Of a stretch of 64,000 bases of DNA, positions 39,234 to 48,832 are shown piece after piece; position 1 is the first letter of the stretch, and each line of letters starts with the position of its first letter. The notes beneath the pieces were generated by a model. That model made no database searches. It was not told where the DNA came from and was given only the letters and a program-made list of their open reading frames with translations. The translations under genes were made by a program, and so were the position numbers. Source of the stretch: RGIG995 sp045603745 (GTDB taxonomy: Bacteria; Bacillota; Clostridia; Oscillospirales; UBA644); the NCBI GenBank assembly GCA_045603745.1, contig JAZUMQ010000052.1, positions 24,224 through 88,223 of the forward strand, read 5' to 3'.

Positions 39234-40974
39234 GATCCGCACCCCCATTCGTTTGTTGTTCATACACTTCACGGTAGATTTCACTGGTTTTCAGCAATTC
39301 TTCATGGGTTCCAACGGATTCCACAGAGCCGTTTTCCAAAACGATAATCATGTCTGCATCTTGAACGGAAGCAACCCGTTGTGCAATAATAATCTTTGTT
39401 GTTTCGGGGATAAACTTCTTGAATCCCGCACGAATCAAAGCGTCGGTCTTGGTATCCACGGCACTGGTAGAATCGTCTAAAATCAGGATTTTCGGTTTCT
39501 TCAACAGGGCTCGGGCAATACAAAGACGCTGCTTCTGACCACCGGACACATTCGTTCCGCCCTGTTCGATGTATGTGTCATAGCCATCGGGGAAAGATTG
39601 AATAAATTCGTCCGCTTGCGCAAGAACACATGCTTGCCGAATTTCTTCGTCGGTAGCATTTTCGTTCCCCCATCGGAGATTTTCTTTGATCGTTCCGGAG
39701 AACAAAAGATTTTTCTGCAATACCATCGCAACGGAAGAACGCAAAACTTCAACATCATAATCCCGAACATCAACTCCGGCAACTCGAACGGAACCTTCCG
39801 TCACATCGTAAAGGCGCGGAATCAACTGAACAAAGGAAGATTTACCGGAACCAGTGCCACCGATAATTCCAACAGTCATTCCCGATTTGATGTGAATATC
39901 CACGTCGGAAAGTGAATATCGCTTTGCCTTTGCAGAATACTTGAAGTTTACGTTGTTAAAATCAATCGAACCATTGGCAACTTCCGTAATGGGATTATCC
40001 GGGTTAGAAAGAGTAGATTTTTCGTCAAGGACCTCAAGAATGCGTTTCATAGATTCTCCGGACATGGTCAAAGTAACGTAGATCATGGAGATCATCATCA
40101 ACTGCATCAGAATTTGCATACCGTAGGTCAACATTGCGGTAATATCGCCGACACCGACCACACTTCCGCCACTTCGCACGATGAGATAAGCCCCCACAGT
40201 AAGAACGAAAATCATGTTGAAATAGACACAAAACTGCATTAAGGGAGAGTTTAATGCAACAAGGCGTTCGGCACGGGTAAAGTCTTTGCGAATATCTTCT
40301 GCGGCAAAGCCAAATTTTTCCTTTTCATATTCCTCCCTGGAAAAGCCCTTCACCACACGCATGGCACGGACATTTTCTTCGATGGATTCATTGAGTCGAT
40401 CGTACTTTTTAAACACCCGACGAAATGCCGGCATTGCGTAGCGTGCAACCAGTAAAAGTCCGGTAACCAAGAAGGGTATGACGACGACAAACGACAGTGC
40501 CAACGATCCGCCCATGATAAATGCCATAATCACAGAGAAGATCAGCAGCAAAGGAGCACGAACCGCGATACGAATCAACATCATGTAAGACATCCGCACG
40601 TTCATTACGTCGGTAGTCATGCGGGTAACAAGAGAAGACGACGAAAACTTATCAATATTTTCAAAAGAAAAATCCTGAATACGATGGAACAGATCTCTTC
40701 GCAGATTTTTTGCAAAACCGGCGGAAGCCTTGGCACAGGTAAAGCCGGCAGTGGCCCCGCAGATCAGAGACAAAACAGCCAAGGCAACTAAAATCAACCC
40801 AGTCTTTAAAATGGACGGAAGGTCTGCACCTTTTTGAATCGTGTCAATCAAATTGCTGGTAATAAAAGGAATAAGACATTCGATAATGGATTCTCCAATG
40901 ATAAACACCAAAGTAAGAATCGTTGCGGTCTTATATTCCCGTACACATTGCAAAAATCGTTTGAGCATTTGCAT
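39226..40974 (-). CDS. ABC exporter half-transporter, subunit 1 (YheI-like)
   Basis: A 582-residue half-transporter with six membrane segments (about 15-310) and a nucleotide-binding domain: Walker A GGTGSGKSS, signature NVSGGQKQR, Walker B ILILDDSTSAVD. The residue after the Walker B aspartate is Asp, not the catalytic Glu, the typical degenerate site of asymmetric heterodimers. First gene of a two-gene operon with the subunit downstream; no promoter of consensus type seen before it. Confidence 0.93.
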   Translation of the reverse strand: MQMLKRFLQCVREYKTATILTLVFIIGESIIECLIPFITSNLIDTIQKGADLPSILKTGLILVALAVLSLICGATAGFTCAKASAGFAKNLRRDLFHRIQDFSFENIDKFSSSSLVTRMTTDVMNVRMSYMMLIRIAVRAPLLLIFSVIMAFIMGGSLALSFVVVIPFLVTGLLLVARYAMPAFRRVFKKYDRLNESIEENVRAMRVVKGFSREEYEKEKFGFAAEDIRKDFTRAERLVALNSPLMQFCVYFNMIFVLTVGAYLIVRSGGSVVGVGDITAMLTYGMQILMQLMMISMIYVTLTMSGESMKRILEVLDEKSTLSNPDNPITEVANGSIDFNNVNFKYSAKAKRYSLSDVDIHIKSGMTVGIIGGTGSGKSSFVQLIPRLYDVTEGSVRVAGVDVRDYDVEVLRSSVAMVLQKNLLFSGTIKENLRWGNENATDEEIRQACVLAQADEFIQSFPDGYDTYIEQGGTNVSGGQKQRLCIARALLKKPKILILDDSTSAVDTKTDALIRAGFKKFIPETTKIIIAQRVASVQDADMIIVLENGSVESVGTHEELLKTSEIYREVYEQQTNGGADHE

Positions 40975-41033
40975 TTTATTAATCCTTTCAAATAAGAAGC
41001 ACCGCCCGGCGATGCGAGGAAAACGTAAAGAAC

Positions 41034-41993
41034 TTACCGAATGAGATCCGCATCGTCGTCATTGGTTTCTCTCAAGATATAATGAGGACGGCGTTTCACT
41101 TCCAAATAAGTTTTGGACAAGTATTGTCCGATAATGCCGAGACAAGCCAACTGCAGTCCACTGACGAAGGCAATAATACAAACGAGTGATGCCCAACCGT
41201 CGACACTGGAGCCGCCGAAGCAGAGTTTACGAACCACAATAAAAATGATTGCCAAGGCAGACAAAATCGTAAATAAACCGCCAATAAAAGCAGAAATGGT
41301 CAAAGGTGCTTGAGAGAAATTTACAAACCCGTCAATAGAATAGCGGAAAAGTTTCCAAAAATTCCATTTCGTCTCCCCTGCGACCCGTTCCACATTTTCA
41401 TAGGGCAACCAATAGGTTTTAAAACCGACCCAACCAAAAATACCTTTGGAAAACCGGTTACGCTCGCTCATAGCAACAATGGCGTCCACCATTTCCCGAC
41501 GCATCAACCGATAATCCCGGGCACCGTCAACGATGTCAGCATCGGAGATTCGATTGATAATTTTATAAAACGAGCGAGCAAAAAAAGAACGAATTTTAGG
41601 CTCGCCGACACGCGTAACCCGACGAGTGGCGATACTATCGTATTCTCCGGATTCTAACGTATCAAACATTTTCGGCAACAAAGAAGGGGGGTCTTGAAGA
41701 TCCGCGTCCATAACTGCAACATAATCTCCCTTGGCATTGCAGAATCCGGCATACATTGCTGCTTCTTTTCCAAAATTACGAGAAAACGCAAGATACTTGA
41801 TGCGCTTATCAATTTTTGCAAATTTACGAAGCAGCGAAAGGGTATTATCTTTTGAACCGTCATCTACAAAAATGATTTCAAACTCCGCTTTTTCTTCCAT
41901 TTGTTTTGCAACGCGGAATACTTCCGGAAGAAAGTGCGGCAACGCCTTTTCTTCGTTATAGCAAGGTATGATTAATGAGATCAAACGTTTCAA
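41034..41993 (-). CDS. Family 2 glycosyltransferase, GtrB/DPM1-like
   Basis: A 319-residue enzyme starting at a TTG at 41993, since GGAGG lies 7 bases upstream and the promoter lies just before it; the longer frame runs through the promoter. GT-A fold with LISLIIPCYNEEKALPHF, FVDDGSKDNT and the DxD motif VMDADLQDP. The C-terminus has two membrane helices (ISAFIGGLFTILSALAIIFIVV and a following stretch), as in GtrB/ArnC enzymes that put sugars on undecaprenyl phosphate. It probably makes a lipid-linked sugar for cell-wall decoration. Confidence 0.9.
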   Translation of the reverse strand: MKRLISLIIPCYNEEKALPHFLPEVFRVAKQMEEKAEFEIIFVDDGSKDNTLSLLRKFAKIDKRIKYLAFSRNFGKEAAMYAGFCNAKGDYVAVMDADLQDPPSLLPKMFDTLESGEYDSIATRRVTRVGEPKIRSFFARSFYKIINRISDADIVDGARDYRLMRREMVDAIVAMSERNRFSKGIFGWVGFKTYWLPYENVERVAGETKWNFWKLFRYSIDGFVNFSQAPLTISAFIGGLFTILSALAIIFIVVRKLCFGGSSVDGWASLVCIIAFVSGLQLACLGIIGQYLSKTYLEVKRRPHYILRETNDDDADLIR

Positions 41994-42029
41994 TGAGACA
42001 CCTCCAAACTGTATTTTTGCATAATCTTT

Positions 42030-42058
42030 ATTATAACACGAGTTTTGGATTCTTGCAA
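42030..42058 (-). promoter_or_regulatory. Promoter of the glycosyltransferase gene
   Basis: On the minus strand TTGCAA (42058-42053), 17-base spacer, TATAAT (42035-42030), about 35 bases before the TTG start. Confidence 0.75.
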
Positions 42059-42226
42059 GTAAAAAAAGCAGATTGATTACAATTTTTCCCAATATTGACA
42101 CATTTTTTTCAAAATTCTGAAAATTTTACACTTGCAATTACAAAATGTAAGGGGCACGACAACTAATTTTTCCGGAGTGCGAGCTTTATCAAATCGAAGC
42201 ACACAAAACTACGATAGTAAATAATT

Positions 42227-42388
42227 ATGAAAAAAATCGTACAAAAAGCAGAAATGTATTGCCAAAAGACCGAAGATGTGGTAAAATATCTGTATGAAAT
42301 TGCACGTTTGCCTTATTATATGGAAGAAAACTTCCTCTGTAAGGTCCTTTGGTTGCCCATCGTAGCAGTACAGGGGCTACTGCGATAG
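42227..42388 (+). CDS. Possible 53-residue leader peptide before the Opp operon
   Basis: An ATG at 42227 opens a 53-codon frame (MKKIVQKAEMYCQKTEDVV...) rich in Lys, Glu, Tyr and Leu, ending at TAG 42386-42388. No clear ribosome site is visible, so translation is uncertain. It ends inside a hairpin that precedes the peptide-transporter genes. Confidence 0.3.
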   Translation: MKKIVQKAEMYCQKTEDVVKYLYEIARLPYYMEENFLCKVLWLPIVAVQGLLR

Positions 42389-42390
42389 GC
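42355..42390 (+). promoter_or_regulatory. Leader hairpin upstream of the oligopeptide transporter operon
   Basis: GCCCATCGTAGCAGTA can pair with TACTGCGATAGGC around CAGGGGC (a few bulges). No T run follows, so it may control the leader or protect the mRNA rather than terminate. Confidence 0.4.
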
Positions 42391-42434
42391 TTTCAAAGAA
42401 GTGCTTTCAAAAAATTTTAAAGGAGAAAATCGAA

Positions 42435-44636
42435 ATGACCAAGAAAATCATTAGTCTCGTTCTGGTTGTTCTGATGGCGGCTGCCCTGTTTGTAGGTTGT
42501 GCCCCCACGGAAAATCCTGACGACGTAGTCAAGAACGAAAACAAAGTCATCGTCGGTAGCACTACCGATCTTTCCGGCGACTTCCGTTTCCCCGGCTGGG
42601 GCGGTTCTTCTGCCGGCGCTGCCGATCAGGACGTAAACAAACTCACCGTTGGTTACTCCACCATGGAAACCAATCAGGGTGGTGCTTACGTCTGGAACAA
42701 CACCGCTGTTAAATCTCACACTGAAGTTGAAGATGCTGACGGTAACCTCGTTATCACCATCGAACTCAACGAAGGTCTGAAGTTCAGCGACGGTTCCGAC
42801 ATCAAAGCTGTCAACTACCTCGCTTACATCCTCGCATTCTCCTCCCCTGTTGTTCAGAGTGCGGAACATCCCGGTAAAGCCGGCCAGGCTATGGTTGGCT
42901 ACGAAAGCTTTAACGCATATGTCGGCGATGTCGACTATGACAAAGTTAAGGCTGACGCTAAAGCTGCCGCTCAGGCTGCTGCCACCGACGAAAAGCCCTT
43001 TGATGAAGCTGCTTGGGAAGCTGCTTACGTTGCTCCCACCAAGGAATTCTCCGGCGTTCGTCTGCTCGGCGACTACAAATTCTCTCTGACCATCAGTGCT
43101 GCGAAGGGTTACTACCCCTACTACTTCGCTAACACCTACGGTGCCGTTTCTCCCTACCACATGGGCTTCATCTTCGGTGAAGGCGTGGAAATCAAGGACG
43201 ACGGTAACGGTGCTTATCTGACCGGTAACTGGTATGAAAAATCCGGCGATGCTTTCGCTAAGGGCGAACACGTGAAGGAAGCTCGTTACGACGTTTCCAA
43301 GTATCCCTTCTCCGGTGCTTACGTTGTTAAGGAATGGGATAAGGGTACCAAACAGTGCACCTTGGAAATCAACCCCAATTTCACTGGTAACTTTGAAGGT
43401 CAGAAGCCTTCCATTAAGACCATCGTTTACACCAAGATCGTTCAGGAAACTCAGCTCGACCAGTTCAAGACCGGTCAGGTTGATATTCTCTCCGGTATCA
43501 CCGGCGGCGCTGACACCAAGGCTGCTCTCGCTGAAGTTGACGCCAGCAACGGCAAGTTCGCTGAAGTTCACTATCAGAGAGCCGGTTACGGTAAACTCCA
43601 GTTTGAATGCGACTTTGGTCCCACCATGTTTGAATCTGTCCGTCAGGCTGTTGCTTACGTTCTGAACACTGCTGAATTCGCTTCCGCATTCACCGGCGGT
43701 TACGGTACCGTTATTTACGGACCTTACTCCCCCGACTTTGACATGTGGACTGCCGTTAAGGATGACATCAACCTGGTTGACTACTCCTTCTCCGTTGAAA
43801 ATGCGAAAAAAGCTCTGGTCGACGGCGGCTGGATCTACAACTCCAAGGGTGAAGCCTTCGTTGAAGGTCAGACCGGTGTTGACGCTGTCCGTTATAAGAA
43901 GCTGACTGCTGAAGAAGCTGCTGCTCTCAACGGCGTTAACAAGACCTACGCTTCCGTTGAAAACACCGACGGCGTGGAATATAAGACCGTTGAAGTTAAC
44001 GGCGAATACTACATGCCTCTCGTTATCAACTGGTTCGGTACCACCAACAACGACGTTACCGATATGTTGGCTGCTCGTCTTGTCGGCACCGACAACGTGA
44101 AGTCTCTCGGTATGGTCGTTCGCTCCACTGTCGGCGACTTCGACAAACTGCTCGGTGAAATCTACCGTGAACCTTCCTACGGTTACGGCGGAACTCCCAC
44201 CTACGGCATGTTCAACCTCGCTACCGGTTGGAACAGCGCGATCTATGACTATTCTTGGAACTGGTCCTTGGATCCCGCTTATTTCGATTACTCCGTAAAC
44301 AAACTTTATGACGCGTATGACGTTGCATTCCCCTACTACGATGCTGAAGGCAACCACACCAAGATGAGCTATGCTGACGCTGTCACCGCTTCCGGCGGCA
44401 AGATCGGTATGGACTACCTGTCTATGGCAATGGTTTACGATGCTACTACCGTTGAAGAATACAATCAGTGGTGGAAAGCTTACATCGAAAGATGGAATCA
44501 GCTCATGCCCGACATTCCCCTGTACTCCAACTACTACTATGACGTCTACAATGCGAAGATCGAAAACTTCAAGACCAGCCCCTTCTGGAGCCCCGTAGAC
44601 GCTCTGCTTTACTGCACCATTAAGAACGCTGCGTAA
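42435..44636 (+). CDS. oppA: Oligopeptide ABC transporter substrate-binding lipoprotein
   Basis: A 733-residue protein. Signal peptide with lipobox LFVGC (Cys21) for lipid anchoring. The body is an SBP_bac_5/OppA fold, including INPNFTGNFEGQKPSIKTIVYTKI and RQAVAYVLNTAEFASAF. It is larger than usual OppA (about 550 residues), with an Ala/Asp/Lys-rich insertion near residues 165-215. Codon use is extremely biased (GCT, GAA, GGT, AAC), which implies very high expression. It binds peptides outside the cell for the permease encoded downstream. RBS AAAGGAG; a hairpin follows. Confidence 0.94.
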   Translation: MTKKIISLVLVVLMAAALFVGCAPTENPDDVVKNENKVIVGSTTDLSGDFRFPGWGGSSAGAADQDVNKLTVGYSTMETNQGGAYVWNNTAVKSHTEVEDADGNLVITIELNEGLKFSDGSDIKAVNYLAYILAFSSPVVQSAEHPGKAGQAMVGYESFNAYVGDVDYDKVKADAKAAAQAAATDEKPFDEAAWEAAYVAPTKEFSGVRLLGDYKFSLTISAAKGYYPYYFANTYGAVSPYHMGFIFGEGVEIKDDGNGAYLTGNWYEKSGDAFAKGEHVKEARYDVSKYPFSGAYVVKEWDKGTKQCTLEINPNFTGNFEGQKPSIKTIVYTKIVQETQLDQFKTGQVDILSGITGGADTKAALAEVDASNGKFAEVHYQRAGYGKLQFECDFGPTMFESVRQAVAYVLNTAEFASAFTGGYGTVIYGPYSPDFDMWTAVKDDINLVDYSFSVENAKKALVDGGWIYNSKGEAFVEGQTGVDAVRYKKLTAEEAAALNGVNKTYASVENTDGVEYKTVEVNGEYYMPLVINWFGTTNNDVTDMLAARLVGTDNVKSLGMVVRSTVGDFDKLLGEIYREPSYGYGGTPTYGMFNLATGWNSAIYDYSWNWSLDPAYFDYSVNKLYDAYDVAFPYYDAEGNHTKMSYADAVTASGGKIGMDYLSMAMVYDATTVEEYNQWWKAYIERWNQLMPDIPLYSNYYYDVYNAKIENFKTSPFWSPVDALLYCTIKNAA

Positions 44637-44671
44637 AGTTCTCTTTGTTGATACCCCTTTGGGTTGATACT

Positions 44672-44710
44672 AAATAATGGGGGACATCCTTCCGATGCCC
44701 CCCATTATCC
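44672..44710 (+). terminator. Intercistronic hairpin between oppA and the permease genes
   Basis: ATAATGGGGG-ACAT pairs with ATGC-CCCCCATTAT around CCTTCCG. No T run follows, so it likely reduces read-through and stabilises the oppA message, giving more binding protein than permease. Confidence 0.65.
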
Positions 44711-44806
44711 CTTATATCACCTGAAAATTATTGAAATATTTTGTCGTTTCCATAATTTTCAGATGATACAAGGTATTATCTATCGGTCCCGTATAAACGG
44801 GGCACA

Positions 44807-45886
44807 ATGCAAGAAAGCGAGTTTATCCAAATGGGCAAGTATGTTCTGAAAAGATTAGGGTACGTCCTGGTCGTTTTTCTGATCCTCTCCCTGCTGATGT
44901 ATCTGGTCTACGCAATGATTCCCTTTGACCGGGCACGTGCCGAAGTAGAACAGTACAAAACGATCTACAAAAACGAACCCGAAAAATTTGAGGCAAAGTA
45001 TCAGGAGCTCCGAAAAGAGCTTGGATTAGACCAAAACGTCATCGTACGGTATCTTGGTTGGATCGGTGTTGTTCCTATTAACGGACAATATCAAGGTCTG
45101 TTACAAGGAGACTTTGGCTACAGCTATACTTATGACCGTCCGGTCATTGAGCTATTAGCCGAACCGATGCGGAATACGGTCTTCATAAATATAATTGCGA
45201 CAATTATCGCGCTGGGGATTACAATTCCCTTAGGTATCTTCTGTGCAACTCACCGCGGCGGCAAGCGAGATACCTTTATCCAAACGGCAACCATCATTGG
45301 CTATAGTATACCTACTTTTATTATGGCAATCGTTTTCATCTGGTTGTTGGCAATTCTTCTTCGAGAAGGGATAGAAACTCTGACCGGGCTTGATTTGAAC
45401 ATCTTCCCTGTCTCCGGAATGAAGACCCCCGGTTCCGATTTTACCGGAATAAAAAAATATTTGGACGAACTCCATTACATGGCACTTCCCATTATCGTTA
45501 TGACCGTGGGTTCTCTGGGTGGTATGACCCGTTACGTCCGTGCTTCCATGACCGAAGCTCTCAGCATGGACTGTATCCGCACAGCTCGTGCAAAAGGTCT
45601 GCGGGAAAAAGTAGTGGTTTATAGCCACGCTTGGAAGAACGCCTTGATTCCGATTATTACGCTGGTCATCGGTTGGTTCCTCGGAATTTTCTCCGGCTCC
45701 ATCATGATCGAAAATATTTTCGGACTGAACGGTATGGGACAACTGTACATCGGATCTTTGAACGCGAAAGACTTTGAAGTCGTTCTTCTGATTCAGATGT
45801 TCTACGTTATTATCGGTCTTTTAGGCAACCTTATTGTCGATATTGCATACGGTATCGCCGATCCGCGCGTCCGTGTGAACAAATAA
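44807..45886 (+). CDS. oppB: Oligopeptide ABC transporter permease, OppB-type
   Basis: A 359-residue inner-membrane permease (ATG at 44807; an ATG at 44831, MGKYVLKRLGYV, is equally possible). TM1 is VLVVFLILSLLMYLVYAMI, and a periplasmic loop follows. At least five more helices are seen. The binding-protein-dependent transport signature MTEALSMDCIRTARAKGLREKVV (EAA loop) couples to the ATPases. It pairs with the OppC-type subunit to form the channel for peptides. Confidence 0.93.
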   Translation: MQESEFIQMGKYVLKRLGYVLVVFLILSLLMYLVYAMIPFDRARAEVEQYKTIYKNEPEKFEAKYQELRKELGLDQNVIVRYLGWIGVVPINGQYQGLLQGDFGYSYTYDRPVIELLAEPMRNTVFINIIATIIALGITIPLGIFCATHRGGKRDTFIQTATIIGYSIPTFIMAIVFIWLLAILLREGIETLTGLDLNIFPVSGMKTPGSDFTGIKKYLDELHYMALPIIVMTVGSLGGMTRYVRASMTEALSMDCIRTARAKGLREKVVVYSHAWKNALIPIITLVIGWFLGIFSGSIMIENIFGLNGMGQLYIGSLNAKDFEVVLLIQMFYVIIGLLGNLIVDIAYGIADPRVRVNK

Positions 45887-45905
45887 TAAAGGGGGATGAA
45901 TTAAA

Positions 45906-47813
45906 ATGGAAAAGAAACAAAATAAACGTCCCTCCGGATTTTCACGTATGTTTGGGCGCATGTTCCTCGGGAATGCCGTGGAACATACGGTGGAAAACGA
46001 ACGTTATGACAGTCCTTCCAAATTGGCGGTCAAACGGTTCTTCCGTAAGCCGATTGCAGTAACTGCACTGATCATTCTGATTGCAATGATCCTTTTTGTT
46101 ATCATTGGGCCGATCTTCATGCCCATTGACCTCTCCTATACCGAGACGCTGCACCAAAACGTTGCACCGAATCTCACAATGATGAACATTCCGTCGGAAA
46201 TGAAGGATTCCCCGATTAGCATCACCTCACAAGGCTCTTTCACCATGGGGGTTGATAAAAACGGCGGCGTTCATACTTGGGGTTATTTTTACACATTCTC
46301 CAAAGATCCCGCAAAGAACGTAATGAACATTCCCGAAGCAGTAAAAAATGCAAATATCGTTTTGGGAGCTGCCGGAACCGATCACTGTATCGCAATCGGA
46401 GACGACGGTACCATCTACGGTTGGGGGGACGACGACGTTGCGCAGTACGGTCGCAACGGACGTATGTTGGGTGAATATCCGCAACCCATGGAACTGATTA
46501 ACGGAAAAATTGACGTTGATAATATTTCTCAGTTGGTCTGTGGCGATCAGATGACCGGTATTTTGATGAAAGACGGTACTCTTTACGCTTGGGGTAACGC
46601 CATGGCAAAGTGTATCAACCTTGATTCCATTTATCGAGCCATCAAAAAAGAAAATATTAAACTGGCAAAGATTTGCTTTACCAATACGAATATGTTTGGT
46701 ATTACCGAAGATGGAAAGTTCATCACCGGTAGCAATAAACAGTATGAAATTTACCGCGGACAAAACACCCAAGAATACATTGGAAACCGCAAAGTTGTAG
46801 ATATTGCATCGACCGGAGACAGCATTGTTCTTCTTTTGGAAGACAGTGAATTGATTTCTCTCGGTGCGATTACCACCGGACCGGAAATTCCCGAAGGTGA
46901 AAAAATTGCATCGGTTGCGTCCGGTTCCCGCCACTTCGTTCTGACGACCGAAAGCGGAAAAGCTTACGCTTGGGGGAACGGTGCACTGAATCAAACCGAC
47001 GTTCCCAAGAAATTGACCGCAGAAGATTCTGTGGATACGGTTTACGCTTCCGGCTTCCAGAACTACGCTTTCAAAGATGGCAAACTGGTTGAAAAATGGG
47101 GTTTGCGTGGTTATTTGATGGGAACTGACGATCTCGGACGTGACGTTTTAAACCGCGTTGTTAACGGTGGCCGCATGACCATGACCATCGGAGCTGTAGC
47201 CGTTATTGTTTCTTCGATCATCGGAATTATCGTGGGTTGTATTTCCGGATACTTCGGCGGTTGGGTTGACCTCTTGCTGATGCGTGTTACCGAAATTTTC
47301 TCTGCCATTCCTTTCCTGCCCTTTGCCCTGGTTCTCTCTGCAATTCTTCAAGGAAGTAGCTTACAGGAAGATACCCGAATCTTCATCATCATGATCATTC
47401 TCGGGCTCCTGTCTTGGACCGGACTTGCAAAACTGGTTCGTGGACAGATCTTAGCAGAGCGGGAAAAAGAATTTGTCGTTGCTGCCCAATCTATGGGAAT
47501 CAAAGAAAGCCGGATTGCATTTAAGCATATCCTGCCTAACGTGGTTTCGGTTATTATCGTTTCCCTGACCTTGGACTTCGCAACCTGTATGCTTACCGAA
47601 TCTTCCCTGTCTTACTTGGGCTTCGGCGTGAAATTGCCTCGTCCCACTTGGGGTAATATGCTCGACGGATGCCGTAACTCCATCGTCATTCAACATTTCT
47701 GGTGGCGTTGGATCTTCCCTGCTCTGTTCCTTGCGATCACCGTTATTTGTATCAATATCATCGGCGATACGCTCCGTGACATTCTGGATCCCAAATCGGA
47801 GGTGGAAAAATAA
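45906..47813 (+). CDS. oppC: Oligopeptide ABC transporter permease, OppC-type, with inserted RCC1-like beta-propeller
   Basis: A 635-residue permease, about twice the usual length (near 300). TM1 lies at 50-72. Residues about 95-400 are not permease sequence but RCC1/BNR-like repeats with the recurrent strand GxxxxWG: GGVHTWG (120-126), GTIYGWG, GTLYAWG and GKAYAWG. The canonical OppC sequence resumes with LMGTDDLGRDVLNR at about 404-417, then TM2-6 and the EAA loop LAEREKEFVVAAQSMG. So the propeller fills the loop between TM1 and TM2 on the outer face, where the substrate-binding protein docks. RBS GGGGGATG. Confidence 0.92.
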   Translation: MEKKQNKRPSGFSRMFGRMFLGNAVEHTVENERYDSPSKLAVKRFFRKPIAVTALIILIAMILFVIIGPIFMPIDLSYTETLHQNVAPNLTMMNIPSEMKDSPISITSQGSFTMGVDKNGGVHTWGYFYTFSKDPAKNVMNIPEAVKNANIVLGAAGTDHCIAIGDDGTIYGWGDDDVAQYGRNGRMLGEYPQPMELINGKIDVDNISQLVCGDQMTGILMKDGTLYAWGNAMAKCINLDSIYRAIKKENIKLAKICFTNTNMFGITEDGKFITGSNKQYEIYRGQNTQEYIGNRKVVDIASTGDSIVLLLEDSELISLGAITTGPEIPEGEKIASVASGSRHFVLTTESGKAYAWGNGALNQTDVPKKLTAEDSVDTVYASGFQNYAFKDGKLVEKWGLRGYLMGTDDLGRDVLNRVVNGGRMTMTIGAVAVIVSSIIGIIVGCISGYFGGWVDLLLMRVTEIFSAIPFLPFALVLSAILQGSSLQEDTRIFIIMIILGLLSWTGLAKLVRGQILAEREKEFVVAAQSMGIKESRIAFKHILPNVVSVIIVSLTLDFATCMLTESSLSYLGFGVKLPRPTWGNMLDGCRNSIVIQHFWWRWIFPALFLAITVICINIIGDTLRDILDPKSEVEK

Positions 47814-48832
47814 TGCCGTTACTTGAAGTAAAAAATCTGCATACCTATTTTAAAACGAGAAACGGTACGGTAAAAGCCGTAAATGACGTTTCCTATTCCA
47901 TTGAACGGGGACGCACCCTGGGCATCGTGGGAGAATCCGGCTCCGGGAAGAGCGTTTCCGCAATGAGTATCCTTCGTCTGTTGGACGCAAACGGTTATAT
48001 CGCAAGCGGAGAAGTCAACTTTGACGGAAAAGATTTGGTTCATCTTCCCACGCAGGATTTGTATCATATCCGCGGAAATCGTATTTCTGTCATTTTCCAG
48101 GAACCGATGACCAGTTTGAATCCCGTATTTTCTATCAAACAACAGCTTTCTGAACCCTTTATTATCCACCAAAAGCTTTCCAAGAAGGAAGCAGAAGCTA
48201 AGTGTATCGAAATGCTGCGGGAAGTTCAGATTCCGAATCCGGAATCCGTAGCAAAACAGTATCCCCATCAGCTTTCGGGCGGTATGAGACAACGCGTCAT
48301 GATTGCCATGGCATTGGCTTGCAAACCCGACATTCTGATTGCAGACGAACCCACCACCGCATTGGACGTAACCATTCAGGCTCAGATTCTGAAGCTGATG
48401 AACAATCTGCAGAAAGAAAACGGAACCGCCATTATGTTCATCACCCATGATCTTGGTGTTATTAACGAAATGGCAGATGACGTCGTCGTTATGTACTGCG
48501 GTCAGGTAGTAGAACAAGCACCCGCAAAAATTATCTTTGCAGACTGCAAACAAAGTCACCCCTACACGGAAGGATTGATGTTCTCGATCCCCCGTTTGAA
48601 TGATGATCGCTCCAAGTTAGATCCCATTCCCGGCGTAGTTCCTCACCCCCTGGATCTTCCCAAGGGTTGTAAGTTCGCGCCTCGCTGTAAGTATTGCACG
48701 CAAAAATGCATTGACGAAGAACCCGGACTTGTCAAAGTAGATGAAAATCAGTACGTGAGATGCTTCTATCCGGAAAAAGCGGAAAGGAGAAGTGCAGAAC
48801 ATGAACAAATTACTGTCAATCAACAATCTTAA
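47813..48832 (+). CDS. oppD: Oligopeptide ABC transporter ATPase, OppD-type
   Basis: A 339-residue ATPase: Walker A GESGSGKS, Q-loop FQEPMTSLNP, signature LSGGMRQRVM, Walker B ILIADEPTTALD and H-loop FITHDLG. The C-terminal oligo_HPY region has a CKFAPRCKYCTQKC cysteine cluster, which binds an Fe-S cluster in some relatives. Translation overlaps the OppC stop by one base (TAATG). It drives peptide uptake together with the OppF-type subunit. Confidence 0.95.
   Translation: MPLLEVKNLHTYFKTRNGTVKAVNDVSYSIERGRTLGIVGESGSGKSVSAMSILRLLDANGYIASGEVNFDGKDLVHLPTQDLYHIRGNRISVIFQEPMTSLNPVFSIKQQLSEPFIIHQKLSKKEAEAKCIEMLREVQIPNPESVAKQYPHQLSGGMRQRVMIAMALACKPDILIADEPTTALDVTIQAQILKLMNNLQKENGTAIMFITHDLGVINEMADDVVVMYCGQVVEQAPAKIIFADCKQSHPYTEGLMFSIPRLNDDRSKLDPIPGVVPHPLDLPKGCKFAPRCKYCTQKCIDEEPGLVKVDENQYVRCFYPEKAERRSAEHEQITVNQQS

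Noticed and set aside
42089..42120. TTGACA at about 42094 as an oppA promoter
   Set aside because: No convincing -10 hexamer lies 16-18 bases downstream; the true promoter was not located.
42417..44357. A 646-codon open frame antisense to oppA
   Set aside because: It mirrors the extreme codon bias of oppA, has no start signals and encodes a Val/Gly/Ser/Asn-biased product with no domain.
44672..44710. The hairpin after oppA as a full terminator
   Set aside because: No T tract follows and the permease genes continue in the same direction, so a partial stop or mRNA-stability role fits better.
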